Shown piece by piece: positions 7,988 to 17,598 of a stretch of DNA of 64,000 nt (the stretch's first letter is position 1; each line of letters starts with the position of its first letter). The translations under genes and the position numbers were made by a program. This DNA comes from a bacterium. Lineage in GTDB: Bacteria > Sumerlaeota > Sumerlaeia > SLMS01 > JAHLLQ01. The stretch lies in NCBI GenBank assembly GCA_020444065.1, contig JAHLLQ010000003.1:196979-260978 (forward strand). The letters run 5' to 3'. A model generated the notes under the pieces. It saw only the letters and a program-made list of their open reading frames with translations. It was not told the DNA's origin and ran no database searches.

Positions 7988-10059
7988 ATCTAAACGATCA
8001 CGTCGTCCACTTGCTGGGTTGGCATGGACACTCATCCGGCGGAGTACATGTCCCTTTTCAAGAAGCTCCAAACCCAATTGGTCGGGTTATAGAGACACCG
8101 CTCATTCACAGATTGCGCCACTTGGCAGAGCAGATCGCGTCAGGATCCGAAGTGCACCCTCGGTGGATCTTTCTCGTAGGGGGGCCGGGGAACGGAAAGT
8201 CTGAGACTGTCCAGGACTTCTTGGCGAGTTTGGACGCTTCTCTTGAATTGAGAGGGGCGCTAACGAGTGCGCTCAGATCCAAATTCTCGCAGACTGGACT
8301 ACTTCCCAGAAAAGTGGAAATATTGGCTGAGGATCTTCCGCCCAGCGCGGGAGGTTTCTTAACCAAGGTGGGGCGCCTCTTGGTGATCCAGGATGCCACT
8401 GCGACCGAGTGTGCGGCAGGCAACGCTGCCCGAGAGCTTGCTCACGATATCGCTGATCTCCTCACCTGCTCGGGATCAGAGCCAATTCCTGTCTTCATCG
8501 CCTGTGCGAATCGCGGTCTGCTGGCTCGATCCATGGTCGAGGCTGTCCGGGAGTATTCTAGTGGCGATTCAGATAATTCAATCAGAGATATTCTGGCACA
8601 AGTAATTCGGAAATCAAGTTTGAGGCTTGGGGCAGACTCGACGCTGGAATCTTGCTGGCCACTCGAAGTAGATTCTCGATTCGCGTGCTGGCCCCTTGAT
8701 CTAGAGAGCTTAATGATCGATAGAAACGCCACTGAAGTTCTTGGATCAATTCTCGATCAAGCAACGAACGTGGAGAGATGGGAAGCTGAGGCGAAATGCG
8801 CAGACTGCAGATCTCGTGAAAGCTGCCCATTTCGGGAGAATGCCACACTCCTGCGCGACTTGGCGCATCGACGTAATCTCATCGCCATACTCCGCCGCGG
8901 TGAATTGGCATGCGGCCAGAGGTGGAACTTCCGTGACGCGTTCTCTTTAGTGGCCGAGCTGCTGGTAGGGCAATGGAGTGATTTCGAGGATTGCCCCCAT
9001 CCCTGCAAATGGGTGCACAAGCATGCCGCCGCCGCTGCGTCCACTCCCGAGAGCAGTAGCATACTTACTCTGGCGAGACGCTTGTATTTCAATTCCCTTT
9101 TTCCCAGCAACTCGATTCGCGATACAGTCTCCGCGTTCTTGAAGCAACATACAGATAATTCCTCGCTTAAGCCCTTGACCAAGAACCTTCTGGCCGAGAT
9201 TCGGAGGGGAGACGGTCTGGCCTCCTCCAAGCCGATCAGGGAAACGCTCCTGCGCGACTATTCTCGACTTGATCCAGCTTTGTGTACACCGAAGGACAAA
9301 TCACATGAGCTGAGGATTCTCGAGGATGCATTCTGCCAGTCTGCGGAGCAGGGCTTGGTGCAATATGGAAGCTCCCCCCCCTCTCCAATTGCATACCGCT
9401 CACTTCTTCTGTTTCAGTCCGCGGAACAGGAGTGCGAGGAGCTCCTCCGTGATTCAGATTCCGCCATGCTTGGTTCTTGCATTAGCCTACTTCGTAGCGT
9501 AGGATGCATGATGGCAAAACGGAGCTTTGGCGTTCTCTTCGGGCACCACTCCTTGGAAGAGCACTTGGTGGAATACGAGGCGGCATTGAGGTCACCGGAT
9601 CGGCTTTCAGCCGTAAGGGCTGCATTGCAGTCACTCCTGGGAGAGGCTGATCCCGGCTTTAACATGCTTGAGATCCTTGGACAACCAACTGCCGAGAAGC
9701 GACCGAGAGTGACCTTATCTGCTCAGCCTCCGGGAATTAGACCTGTGGCTGCTCCGACTGGCAACGAGTCCTCGCCTGGCCATGATGTACCGTGCATTGA
9801 GTTCAGCAACTTAGACTATCGGATCCCCCTCACATTTGACTTCTTCATGGCGATCCGGCTTCGCAAGGAGGGATGTGCTGGGAGCAGTCTTCCTGCGAAC
9901 GTCCGTGCTGCTATCGATAGGGTTCGCCATAGAATCGCAGGAGACCTATGCAGATCTGAAGAGCTATTCGCAGATGGACGGACCTCGGTGCGAATCGCTT
10001 CGCAATTTCAGATAGTCTTATCCAAGGTGGGCGAACGACCAACCCTAAAGAGGGAGTAA
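7978..10059 (+). CDS. P-loop ATPase of the methylase-linked defence operon
   Basis: A 693-aa protein. The ATG at 7978 is preceded by GGAGGAG and overlaps the methylase stop. Walker A is GGPGNGKS at residues 68-75; a Walker B-like strand LLVIQDA lies at 134-140, and FIACANRG further on looks like a sensor-1 segment. A Cys cluster C274-x2-C277-x5-C283 may bind zinc or a metal cluster. The C-terminal ~400 residues are helical-looking and unrecognised. Position and size parallel DptF, the first ATPase of phosphorothioation-dependent restriction, but I only infer this from order and layout. It could equally be a STAND/AAA ATPase of an undescribed family. It probably provides nucleotide-driven assembly or DNA surveillance. 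Confidence 0.7.
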   Translation: MQVNLNDHVVHLLGWHGHSSGGVHVPFQEAPNPIGRVIETPLIHRLRHLAEQIASGSEVHPRWIFLVGGPGNGKSETVQDFLASLDASLELRGALTSALRSKFSQTGLLPRKVEILAEDLPPSAGGFLTKVGRLLVIQDATATECAAGNAARELAHDIADLLTCSGSEPIPVFIACANRGLLARSMVEAVREYSSGDSDNSIRDILAQVIRKSSLRLGADSTLESCWPLEVDSRFACWPLDLESLMIDRNATEVLGSILDQATNVERWEAEAKCADCRSRESCPFRENATLLRDLAHRRNLIAILRRGELACGQRWNFRDAFSLVAELLVGQWSDFEDCPHPCKWVHKHAAAAASTPESSSILTLARRLYFNSLFPSNSIRDTVSAFLKQHTDNSSLKPLTKNLLAEIRRGDGLASSKPIRETLLRDYSRLDPALCTPKDKSHELRILEDAFCQSAEQGLVQYGSSPPSPIAYRSLLLFQSAEQECEELLRDSDSAMLGSCISLLRSVGCMMAKRSFGVLFGHHSLEEHLVEYEAALRSPDRLSAVRAALQSLLGEADPGFNMLEILGQPTAEKRPRVTLSAQPPGIRPVAAPTGNESSPGHDVPCIEFSNLDYRIPLTFDFFMAIRLRKEGCAGSSLPANVRAAIDRVRHRIAGDLCRSEELFADGRTSVRIASQFQIVLSKVGERPTLKRE

Positions 10060-10071
10060 TCAAGGTCACCT

Positions 10072-11625
10072 ATGGACGTACAAACTTTCGAAGGTGAGCC
10101 ACGAAGCACGTGTCACCCAAAGTACGAAGAGTCCATGCTCTTCACCACTGCCCCCGAGTGGTCGACAGGAGAGGTGCTGCTAGCGTCTGCCTACCGACGC
10201 CTCGTGCTTGGAATCAGCGAGAGGTTCGTAGATCTTGGAAACATCGCTACAATGCCGACATTGATGCCAGAGGAGGTGGGGGGGGAGCCGCTCTGGAGCG
10301 CATTGCTGCTGCAGCGTGATGGCATCGCAAGTCCACTGAAGCATGGTCAATCCAGCCCGACGGCCACGCGACAACTAATGCCAATCGTTCCGGCAACTGC
10401 ACGAATAGCGGGTGTATTGGGGAAGCGGCCAAGAAGTCGCTGGAATCCATCCAGTCTCCTGCTTGAGGCCATAGGAGCCGGAGGAGGAGAAGCCGACGGA
10501 AATTCCCTCCTGATGAGCCTTGGACAGGCCTTAGAGGTGACGGATAAGGATGACCTTTTTGCGCGATTCGTAGAAGAAGCTCTCGAGGCCGGAATGGAAT
10601 CCATTGCTCCGAGACCCCAAGACGATCCCGCTTATACTGAAGTTAGGCTGACCGAGGCGCAACTTAGTGCGTTCCGGCAGATGCCAAATGCGCAGAAGAA
10701 GAGCCCTGCCGAGCGATTCTTCCATGATTTGCCGGCAGTTCTAAATGCCAAGTGCAAGCTCACAAGGCGGCAATGGACCGTGCTGCTGGAGGCAATCTTG
10801 CGGTTGGGATTGGGAATGCATGTTCTATGGACCTGTCGCGCCAATGTGCTCGTCTGGGAGCTTGCTCTCTCAGCAGCAAGTGGCACCCAGCCCCCGGGTA
10901 CGAACGAACTAAGACGTCGTATTTGGGAGAGCCACGATGAGGCCCATCCGCTTCTGGAGCTGGGCTCGGATGCACTTCCATTGATCAAGAACTTGATTGA
11001 GCGATACGCCTATGCCCGGACTGGACTCAACCTTCTCCTTTGCCGACTTGAGGAAAACGGGAAACCTATCCTGAGTGACCAGATCATCGGGTATCAGCTG
11101 GCACAAGGGACTAATGCTCCGACTGGGCTCTATGAATTCCTGAGTCACATTCATGAGCATCGAACCATAATCGACAAGATCGACGCAAACAAGTGGCTTC
11201 GGGTCCAAGTTGCACGCCTTTTTGACGAAAGATCAGACATGCGCGCCTTGGCTCAGCGGAAGTCAGGGTACACAAGAAACCTATTCGAATTTGCCAGACA
11301 TAGTCTTGGTCAGGTAAGAACCAAGGACCCAGACCAGCGTTGCTACGATCTTTCTTACATGTTTGCATATACCGACGATCGGAAGCCGCTGCTCGTGCAT
11401 CCAGGTCCTGCCATGCTCCTTTGCATTGTTCACGCATGTTGTTCCGAAAGCTCGGACATTCCCGTTAGCCTGGACGACCTTCGTCGGCACTTGGGCGAGT
11501 ACGGGCTTCGAGTTCCTGCGGGTGAACTCATTCACGGTCGAACAGGGCAGGATCTAGCCATGCTCGGATTGGTTGTTGACAGTCCGGATGCCGCAGGAGG
11601 CCGCCTCCTTGTAAGACCACTTTGA
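10072..11625 (+). CDS. Unknown protein, middle component of the defence operon
   Basis: A 517-aa protein with no motif I recognise. ATG at 10072 follows the preceding stop by 12 bases, with AAGGT upstream. It lacks a signal peptide or membrane segments and has mixed helical composition, with a central basic stretch (AQKKSPAERFF, NAKCKLTRRQWTV). The central and C-terminal thirds are rich in long hydrophobic helices. Its place between a P-loop ATPase and a giant nuclease/motor protein corresponds to that of DptG in dptFGH clusters, suggesting a bridging subunit. That is inference from position only. Confidence 0.6.
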   Translation: MDVQTFEGEPRSTCHPKYEESMLFTTAPEWSTGEVLLASAYRRLVLGISERFVDLGNIATMPTLMPEEVGGEPLWSALLLQRDGIASPLKHGQSSPTATRQLMPIVPATARIAGVLGKRPRSRWNPSSLLLEAIGAGGGEADGNSLLMSLGQALEVTDKDDLFARFVEEALEAGMESIAPRPQDDPAYTEVRLTEAQLSAFRQMPNAQKKSPAERFFHDLPAVLNAKCKLTRRQWTVLLEAILRLGLGMHVLWTCRANVLVWELALSAASGTQPPGTNELRRRIWESHDEAHPLLELGSDALPLIKNLIERYAYARTGLNLLLCRLEENGKPILSDQIIGYQLAQGTNAPTGLYEFLSHIHEHRTIIDKIDANKWLRVQVARLFDERSDMRALAQRKSGYTRNLFEFARHSLGQVRTKDPDQRCYDLSYMFAYTDDRKPLLVHPGPAMLLCIVHACCSESSDIPVSLDDLRRHLGEYGLRVPAGELIHGRTGQDLAMLGLVVDSPDAAGGRLLVRPL

Positions 11626-11646
11626 TTTCGTGGATGGGGATACAGA

Positions 11647-14600
11647 ATGCACGCTCTGGCTAGCTACTTAAAGAAATACGTTGAGAGACACTTTGCTGCA
11701 GCCCTTTTGAGGGATCCGACGGCATCTGTTCGACCCGTCCTGATCGGCCCCCCGGACGAAGCCAATCGAGAGCTATTCTCACTCCTCACAGGGGGAGGCA
11801 CGCACGACTGGCAAGTCCCATGCGGAGGCAAGCCGCAGGAAGTGATCGTGTTGCTTGTGGATTCCCGTGAAACTCCCTCAGGAGAGGCGCTCTCACAAGT
11901 GTGCAACTGGGACTATGCAGTTTCAGTTCGCAACTCTGCGCCCCTGGTATTGATGCTTGCAAGCCGACACTCCTGGGATGTCCGTCCAGAATCACTGGCC
12001 AATACCACGGAAACCATCGGAAAAGTCGGCACACTGCGCTCCAATGAGGATCCTCTGCAATCTCACCTAGCAAATGTAGTTGCGGATAAAATCGGTTTGT
12101 CAGCAGATCAGGCCACAGAACTTCTGGATATCGTTTGCCGTGATTCCAGTTCCTTGGATCCGAGCTCGAGAGACTCCGCATTGTGGGAGGTGATCAATCG
12201 GTTGCTTTCAACTGACAAAACAGGATCTGCCATGGACGATGGCTCTCGAGCAACTGGACTTCCAGTTCCGGGCAATGCATCAATTGGTTTCCAGCGGGCG
12301 TATCAGACTCTCGATAGTCTCTCCCAATTCATTGCTAGAGAGGGGCTCCAATCTGCCGTTCAACAAATGAAAGCAACTGATGCCGCTAAGCGCCACAGCG
12401 TGGAGTCAGATCTTGATGGGCTGCTGGCACACCTTGCGCCCCAACTAACCTCTCCTACCCTGATGTCAACTGCACCAATCCACTTCTATCGGGCGGGACC
12501 TCCATCCCCTCAGTGGTACAATTCTCTATCAGCGGTCATCATCGAGGATCTGCTTTCGGAACTCACTCAGGGCACTGATCAGGGGCGCATGCGACTCGTA
12601 TGCAACAATGCACTCCAAGCTGCCAATCCCCTTCGCAAGGGACCCTACGTTGTCATTCAGGACGTGGAATTAGCGGCGTCTTGCCAAAGTGGACAGGCTC
12701 CATCTGACACAATCTTCACACGCAAAATCGATCGCACAGATTCAGCCCAACTGGCACAATCAGGACAAGATCCACTCCGAATTTCTGACCCTAGACCTCC
12801 CGAGCATTTGAAGGCCATCAAATATTCCGTTGCCGCCGCGAATCTACGCCCCGGCACCATTCAGGTCATATCACTCGATTCATTTGCCTGCGGCGGACTC
12901 GTGGTCATAAGCGGAGCTGATCGGAGCTCAATCCCCATCCAAACTCGAAGGAGCAAATCCTGGAGCCAGGAGCTCTCCATTTCTCGGGGAGGGGCCACTG
13001 AGTTGACCGTCTATCACTCCACGACAGCTTCAAGGGTTTGCCTGAGCGGAACGGGAGAGACACCCATTTGCCAGCAAGTGCCTCCAGGTTCTCCATGCAC
13101 GCGATTCAAAGTCGACATCGAGAACAACGATGAGTTCCATGTGGAGGTACGTGGCCCAGATAATGACCTGATGGGTGAGTGGACACTTCGGATTGCGGTG
13201 CAAGAACCTACAGAAATCTCGAAGTCTCGCCTGGAGGCACTCATATCAGAGCACCGCTCCAGGAAGGGCAAATGCATCCCCCATGCTCCAGATACATGGA
13301 TTCACCGCCTGGAGCTCGGATCCTATTTGACGTCAAAGGAGAGCTGGCGCCCTATCCTAGCGTGTTGGGGGAGTAAGGACATTGGACATGCACCGATCCA
13401 GTGGGAGGGCACGCGGCTGCTCGGTAACATTGAACCATCTATTGATCCGCGCCCCAATCTTTCTCCCCCAGAATCTCTTCTCAATGCCCGGGAGGCTGTG
13501 CGGATCAGGCTGCACGATGAACAGCGGTGTATTTCTGAGATTGAGTTGGATCGCCCTGATCTCGCCCCTTTGTTTCTTGAGTATCTAAAGCAATATGTTC
13601 AGTGGCTCGAACAGGATCAGGTTGGTGCCAGTTGGGTGGACGTTATCGCTCTATTTGCTGCGGAATGGAATCCTCAAGCAGGACGCGAAATCGCAACAGA
13701 TGAGCCGGTCGTAATTCTTCTCTCACCGCTCCACCCACTGCGGCTGTGTTGGCATGCCATAGCGCAGCGTCAGTTAAGGGAATCGCTGGAGCTTGACTGC
13801 CGCTGTCCCGCGGCTGGGCTTCTGGGTCCCATGCAGTGTCCAGATGCTTCGGTTCTTCACTTGTGGAATGGTAATGAGCTCAAGGCACGCTCCTTCTTCG
13901 CCCTTCCGTGCGAGCATACAAACTGGAGCGTGCTAATAAATACCAGCTTCTTGGACAAATCCGAATCTCGTGGTTGGGCGATGCGCCGACTTGCTGAACT
14001 GGGTTTAGATGTGCGTACAATAACGGGCGGCTTCACGGCCAACCAGACCCAAGATAGCCTCGAGGAGGTCGCCCAATTACTCCCGGCGCGAGCTACGTTA
14101 CGAATCGGGATAGTTGGAGACGCAGAAGCCTCTAGCGAATGTGGAAGAGGAGTCTTGAGATGGAGTGAGGAGCAGTACGCGGAGGATACCTTCCGTGCGC
14201 GTGGCTGTCTTGGGGTCGAGGTGTTTGATACGCGAGGGGGGGGCGATCCATCTCCGGAAATGCTTGCGAACCTGTCGGAAATCACCGGGGAACAAGTGCG
14301 CTGGTTCAGAAGAGACTCGAGCGCTATCGATTCTTCAATTGATCTGACCATAATCGACCAACTTGGCGTGCGGAAGCACGAAGGAATTCGAGGAGCAACC
14401 AGATCGGCAATCACGCCGGGCGGGACATTTCGAATTCGCATCCGTCGGGATTTCTCTGCAGCCCGCTCCATAGTGGAGTCCCGTGTTGCTTCAACTCGCT
14501 TGACTGGTGAAGACTTACCAGAGTTGCTCGCGCGAGCGATTCAGAAGTATGAGGAACAAGCAGCCCTCAAAACTGACTGCTCTCAGTTCCGATTTATCCC

Positions 14601-16890
14601 CAACAGCGATGCCATCGGTAGCCGTCTCGGAGAATCAACTTACCTTTCGATAACTTCAAGTCAGGTGGATCCTGCATGCATAGTCCGCGGTACGATTGGC
14701 CAGACGGGCTACATGTGGAACTATGAGCTACCGGGAGTGCTGGGGGAGGGGGCGGCAAGCAGTCTTGGGTATTATCTGGTCGCGCGTCCCAATCAAGCGA
14801 TGAACGATGCTATCAGTCGTGCCGCTGCGCTTATCGTTGATCCCCCACCTTCGGTGAAGGATCTGCTAGAGGAGATCTCAAGACGCGGAATTCCGATTCT
14901 GAAGCGTTTGGCTGCGGGAGGAAGTCAATCGCGTGGTGAATTGGGACTCCTTCTCGCAGCCCGCCTACTGCAGGATTCATTTCGAGGCGGAAACATTGAG
15001 TCTCGGCTACCCGTCCAGAAGGGAGAATGCCTCCACTTCGTTCTTCCGGTAGATCCCTACAGGGAGCTACTATCCCGATTGCGCGACTCCAGGATGGAGA
15101 AATCTGGCACGCTTCAACGACCCGATCTTCTCGTACTGGGAATCCAGTTGTCCGCCGATGCGGAGCCAGTTCGCATCAAGATGACTCCTGTGGAGGTCAA
15201 ATTTCGGGCTCAAGGAGCAAGCCCCTCCGAGATGCGAGCCCATCTTTGCCAAGCCCAGAATCTGGGTGACCTACTGAACTTATTCTACTGCAAGTTCGAA
15301 GAAACAGAGCTCTGGCGAACATGTACTGCAGCGTTGCTCTCACAGATTCTTGACTTTGGCTTTCGCATTTATGGCGACCCGACGATCCATCAAAGGGCAG
15401 TTGATGAATGGGCTGAGATACACCAGCGAGTCTTGCAGGATGTCTTGGAGTTCAAAGCAGATATGATTGTGAATGCTGCAGGTCGCCTGCTGATCTTTGG
15501 CGACTTCCCTGAGACAAAGCTGGCCGATTTGGATGGGGATTCAAGAGTGGATACTCTGGTCATCTCTCATCCGGACGCTCGCGCCCTGCTACTCGGAGAG
15601 GCACCCGTGACTCAAAGCCTCGACTCGAAGGTAAGACAAATGGATTTTTCTTTCCCAAACTGTCACAGTCGGACGACCCATGCCAAAGGTGAGGAGTCTC
15701 CTTCCTACACCTCACACCCTATCCAACTGGGGCAGGCCTTCCCAGATCGTGCTATGCCAGAAGTGATCATTACGGATCCATCGACGCCTTCCGATTTGGA
15801 GACTCCACCTGACGGGCTACTGGACAAGCCTGACACTACTAGTCGCACACATCGACTCCCAGGTTTCGTGCAGGCAGGTACGTCTGTGCCCCAGGAGGTG
15901 AGACAGCAGGTTCGGGACGCATTTGAGGGATTTATCGGAAATGAACCCGCGATAATGCGCCTGACTAACGATCTTCTACGGGCTCTCATTGAGCAGCCAC
16001 CTCATCTTGCGAAGAACTACCTCCTCACGGGACTTCCCAGTACTGGCAAGACCGAGTTGGCACGTCGTGTCGCCATCGCACTTGGACTGCCCTTCATCAA
16101 GCTAGATGGCCGAGGCGTTTCCAGTCGCAACAGACTGTTCGAGTTGATCAACGGAGAACTCGAGACGCACGGACTATCGCCCTCCCAGACGGGACAACAA
16201 CTGGGGCTCCCTGTTCTCGAGTATCCCCCACTCACAGTCTTCATAGATGAAGTTCACCTTGTATCGCGCGCAGTTCAGGAGACTCTACTCACGATGCTCG
16301 AGGCTGCGGATAGAACCGTGGTTCTGTCCGATCAAGTCGCCCGAGTTGATCAAGCGACATTCCTGTTTGCTACAACACGCGCCTCAGAAGTGGATGCAGC
16401 CTTCGTGAGTCGATGCGACGAGATACAGTTGCGCGAGTACTTCCAAGATGAGGTAGCGCTAATGGTTGCGGGGAAGGTAAGACACGATGAGTGGCCGGAG
16501 GAAGTCTACAAAGCGTTGGCCACCTTGGGACGGTGCGTGCCACGAATTGCAATCCAGCTTGCAGAGGCGCTTGAGACAGCGACCATCGTGGCCGAAAAGC
16601 CAAAGCCCCTGCTGGGCCATCTTGAAGATGTTCGGTGTGCAAGGGAGATGGATAAGAACGGGCTGACTCCGATGGACTTCCAGTATCTGTCGATTCTGGA
16701 AAGGTCCAAGGGGCCTGTAGGCGAGCAGAATATCCTTAATCTAATGCGAACAGTCGACAAGGATCGCATATTGAATGAGGTCGAGCCCTTCCTTGTGCGT
16801 CTTCGCTTCATTCGACACGGACCACGCGGACGGGAACTCACGAAAGAGGGCCTCGACTACCTCTTGGTCCATCGATTGAATGACCGGTAG
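11647..16890 (+). CDS. Giant protein: nuclease-like region plus C-terminal RuvB-like motor
   Basis: A 1747-aa protein. ATG at 11647 has GGGGAT just upstream. The N-terminal ~1100 residues are unrecognised and include a conspicuous SPLHPLRLCWH segment (HPLRL at 696-700). At 1159-1160 Pro-Asp is followed 23 residues later by Glu1183-Val-Lys1185, the spacing and context (hydrophobic strands on both sides) of a PD-(D/E)XK nuclease core. From ~1426 to the end it closely follows RuvB: FIGNE, Walker A GLPSTGKT (1462-1469), Walker B VFIDE (1531-1535) followed by SRAVQETLL, FATTRASEVD, and a winged-helix end with GPVG (1689-1692), VEPFLV and GPRGR (1725-1729). So it looks like a restriction effector carrying its own branch-migration-type motor. 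Order and length recall DptH, whose motor is of another type as far as I know. Confidence 0.8.
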   Translation: MHALASYLKKYVERHFAAALLRDPTASVRPVLIGPPDEANRELFSLLTGGGTHDWQVPCGGKPQEVIVLLVDSRETPSGEALSQVCNWDYAVSVRNSAPLVLMLASRHSWDVRPESLANTTETIGKVGTLRSNEDPLQSHLANVVADKIGLSADQATELLDIVCRDSSSLDPSSRDSALWEVINRLLSTDKTGSAMDDGSRATGLPVPGNASIGFQRAYQTLDSLSQFIAREGLQSAVQQMKATDAAKRHSVESDLDGLLAHLAPQLTSPTLMSTAPIHFYRAGPPSPQWYNSLSAVIIEDLLSELTQGTDQGRMRLVCNNALQAANPLRKGPYVVIQDVELAASCQSGQAPSDTIFTRKIDRTDSAQLAQSGQDPLRISDPRPPEHLKAIKYSVAAANLRPGTIQVISLDSFACGGLVVISGADRSSIPIQTRRSKSWSQELSISRGGATELTVYHSTTASRVCLSGTGETPICQQVPPGSPCTRFKVDIENNDEFHVEVRGPDNDLMGEWTLRIAVQEPTEISKSRLEALISEHRSRKGKCIPHAPDTWIHRLELGSYLTSKESWRPILACWGSKDIGHAPIQWEGTRLLGNIEPSIDPRPNLSPPESLLNAREAVRIRLHDEQRCISEIELDRPDLAPLFLEYLKQYVQWLEQDQVGASWVDVIALFAAEWNPQAGREIATDEPVVILLSPLHPLRLCWHAIAQRQLRESLELDCRCPAAGLLGPMQCPDASVLHLWNGNELKARSFFALPCEHTNWSVLINTSFLDKSESRGWAMRRLAELGLDVRTITGGFTANQTQDSLEEVAQLLPARATLRIGIVGDAEASSECGRGVLRWSEEQYAEDTFRARGCLGVEVFDTRGGGDPSPEMLANLSEITGEQVRWFRRDSSAIDSSIDLTIIDQLGVRKHEGIRGATRSAITPGGTFRIRIRRDFSAARSIVESRVASTRLTGEDLPELLARAIQKYEEQAALKTDCSQFRFIPNSDAIGSRLGESTYLSITSSQVDPACIVRGTIGQTGYMWNYELPGVLGEGAASSLGYYLVARPNQAMNDAISRAAALIVDPPPSVKDLLEEISRRGIPILKRLAAGGSQSRGELGLLLAARLLQDSFRGGNIESRLPVQKGECLHFVLPVDPYRELLSRLRDSRMEKSGTLQRPDLLVLGIQLSADAEPVRIKMTPVEVKFRAQGASPSEMRAHLCQAQNLGDLLNLFYCKFEETELWRTCTAALLSQILDFGFRIYGDPTIHQRAVDEWAEIHQRVLQDVLEFKADMIVNAAGRLLIFGDFPETKLADLDGDSRVDTLVISHPDARALLLGEAPVTQSLDSKVRQMDFSFPNCHSRTTHAKGEESPSYTSHPIQLGQAFPDRAMPEVIITDPSTPSDLETPPDGLLDKPDTTSRTHRLPGFVQAGTSVPQEVRQQVRDAFEGFIGNEPAIMRLTNDLLRALIEQPPHLAKNYLLTGLPSTGKTELARRVAIALGLPFIKLDGRGVSSRNRLFELINGELETHGLSPSQTGQQLGLPVLEYPPLTVFIDEVHLVSRAVQETLLTMLEAADRTVVLSDQVARVDQATFLFATTRASEVDAAFVSRCDEIQLREYFQDEVALMVAGKVRHDEWPEEVYKALATLGRCVPRIAIQLAEALETATIVAEKPKPLLGHLEDVRCAREMDKNGLTPMDFQYLSILERSKGPVGEQNILNLMRTVDKDRILNEVEPFLVRLRFIRHGPRGRELTKEGLDYLLVHRLNDR

Positions 16891-16893
16891 GAA

Positions 16894-17598
16894 ATGTTGT
16901 ATCCTACGGACCGGCAATTGCAGGCTCGACTAATTCGTCATCGGTGGAGAATTGCCGAGTTCCGTTCCAAGCTCCTTCGCTGGTTTCGGCTCGATGGACG
17001 CACCTTCCCGTGGCGCAATCCAGAAGCGACCGAGTATGAGATGATAGTCTCCGAACTCCTGCTCCAACGCACCCGGGCAGAGACTGTTGCCGTGTTCTTC
17101 CCTGACTTCTTCGATCGATTTCGATGTTGGGTGGATCTGGCCAACGCAAGAGAATCCGAACTCAAGCAATTCCTGGAACCCCTCGGTTTGTCCAGCAAAC
17201 GTGCTGCAACTTTGAGCAAACTCGCGAAGATGATGTTGAAGACTGATGGCCGCTTCCCGTCTGCGCGCGAAGAAATCGAGTCTCTGCCAGGCATAGGGCA
17301 GTATGTCGCCAACGCAGTACTGTTGTTCTGCCATGGATGTCGTGAACCGCTGCTGGATGTGAATATGGCACGGGTTGCAGAGAGATGTTTTTCGCCGAGG
17401 AGACTCGCGGACATTCGCTATGACCCGTGGCTTCAAGCTCTGTGCCGAGAGGTAGTCAACCATCGTCGAGCCTGCGAGATCAATTGGGCGATTCTCGATC
17501 TTGCCGCGCTCTTCTGCAAGAGAGAGATTCCGAGATGTGAGGAGTGTCCGGTGCAGAATTGCTGTCGCCACGCGAAGCGCCGGAGGTCTCGACAGTAA
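16894..17598 (+). CDS. HhH-GPD Fe-S glycosylase, T:G-mismatch (Mig) type
   Basis: A 234-aa enzyme of the endonuclease III/MutY superfamily, starting 3 bases after the preceding stop. FPWRNP (38-43) and SELLLQRT with Glu54 are the N-terminal landmarks. The helix-hairpin-helix is LPGIG (131-135), the catalytic Asp is D155 (LLDVN), and the [4Fe-4S] ligands are C208-x6-C215-x2-C218-x5-C224. The residue following the hairpin that decides chemistry is Tyr137 (GIGQY). Endonuclease III has Lys here and MutY Ser, while Tyr is found in Mig.Mth, the thymine-DNA glycosylase encoded beside the MthTI methylase. A MutY C-terminal 8-oxoG domain is absent. I therefore read it as a guard that removes T from T:G pairs formed when 5-methylcytosine deaminates, matching the methylase that opens the operon. 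Confidence 0.85.
   Translation: MLYPTDRQLQARLIRHRWRIAEFRSKLLRWFRLDGRTFPWRNPEATEYEMIVSELLLQRTRAETVAVFFPDFFDRFRCWVDLANARESELKQFLEPLGLSSKRAATLSKLAKMMLKTDGRFPSAREEIESLPGIGQYVANAVLLFCHGCREPLLDVNMARVAERCFSPRRLADIRYDPWLQALCREVVNHRRACEINWAILDLAALFCKREIPRCEECPVQNCCRHAKRRRSRQ

Noticed and set aside
7978-16890. Naming the operon dptFGH / Dnd restriction, DISARM or BREX
   Set aside because: No dndBCDE modification genes, no DUF1998/SNF2-type DrmA-DrmB and no PglZ/PglX are seen; similarity is only in order and size.
16894-17598. Calling the glycosylase MutY
   Set aside because: Size and Fe-S cluster fit, but the MutY C-terminal domain is missing and Tyr137 replaces the MutY Ser, matching Mig-type enzymes.
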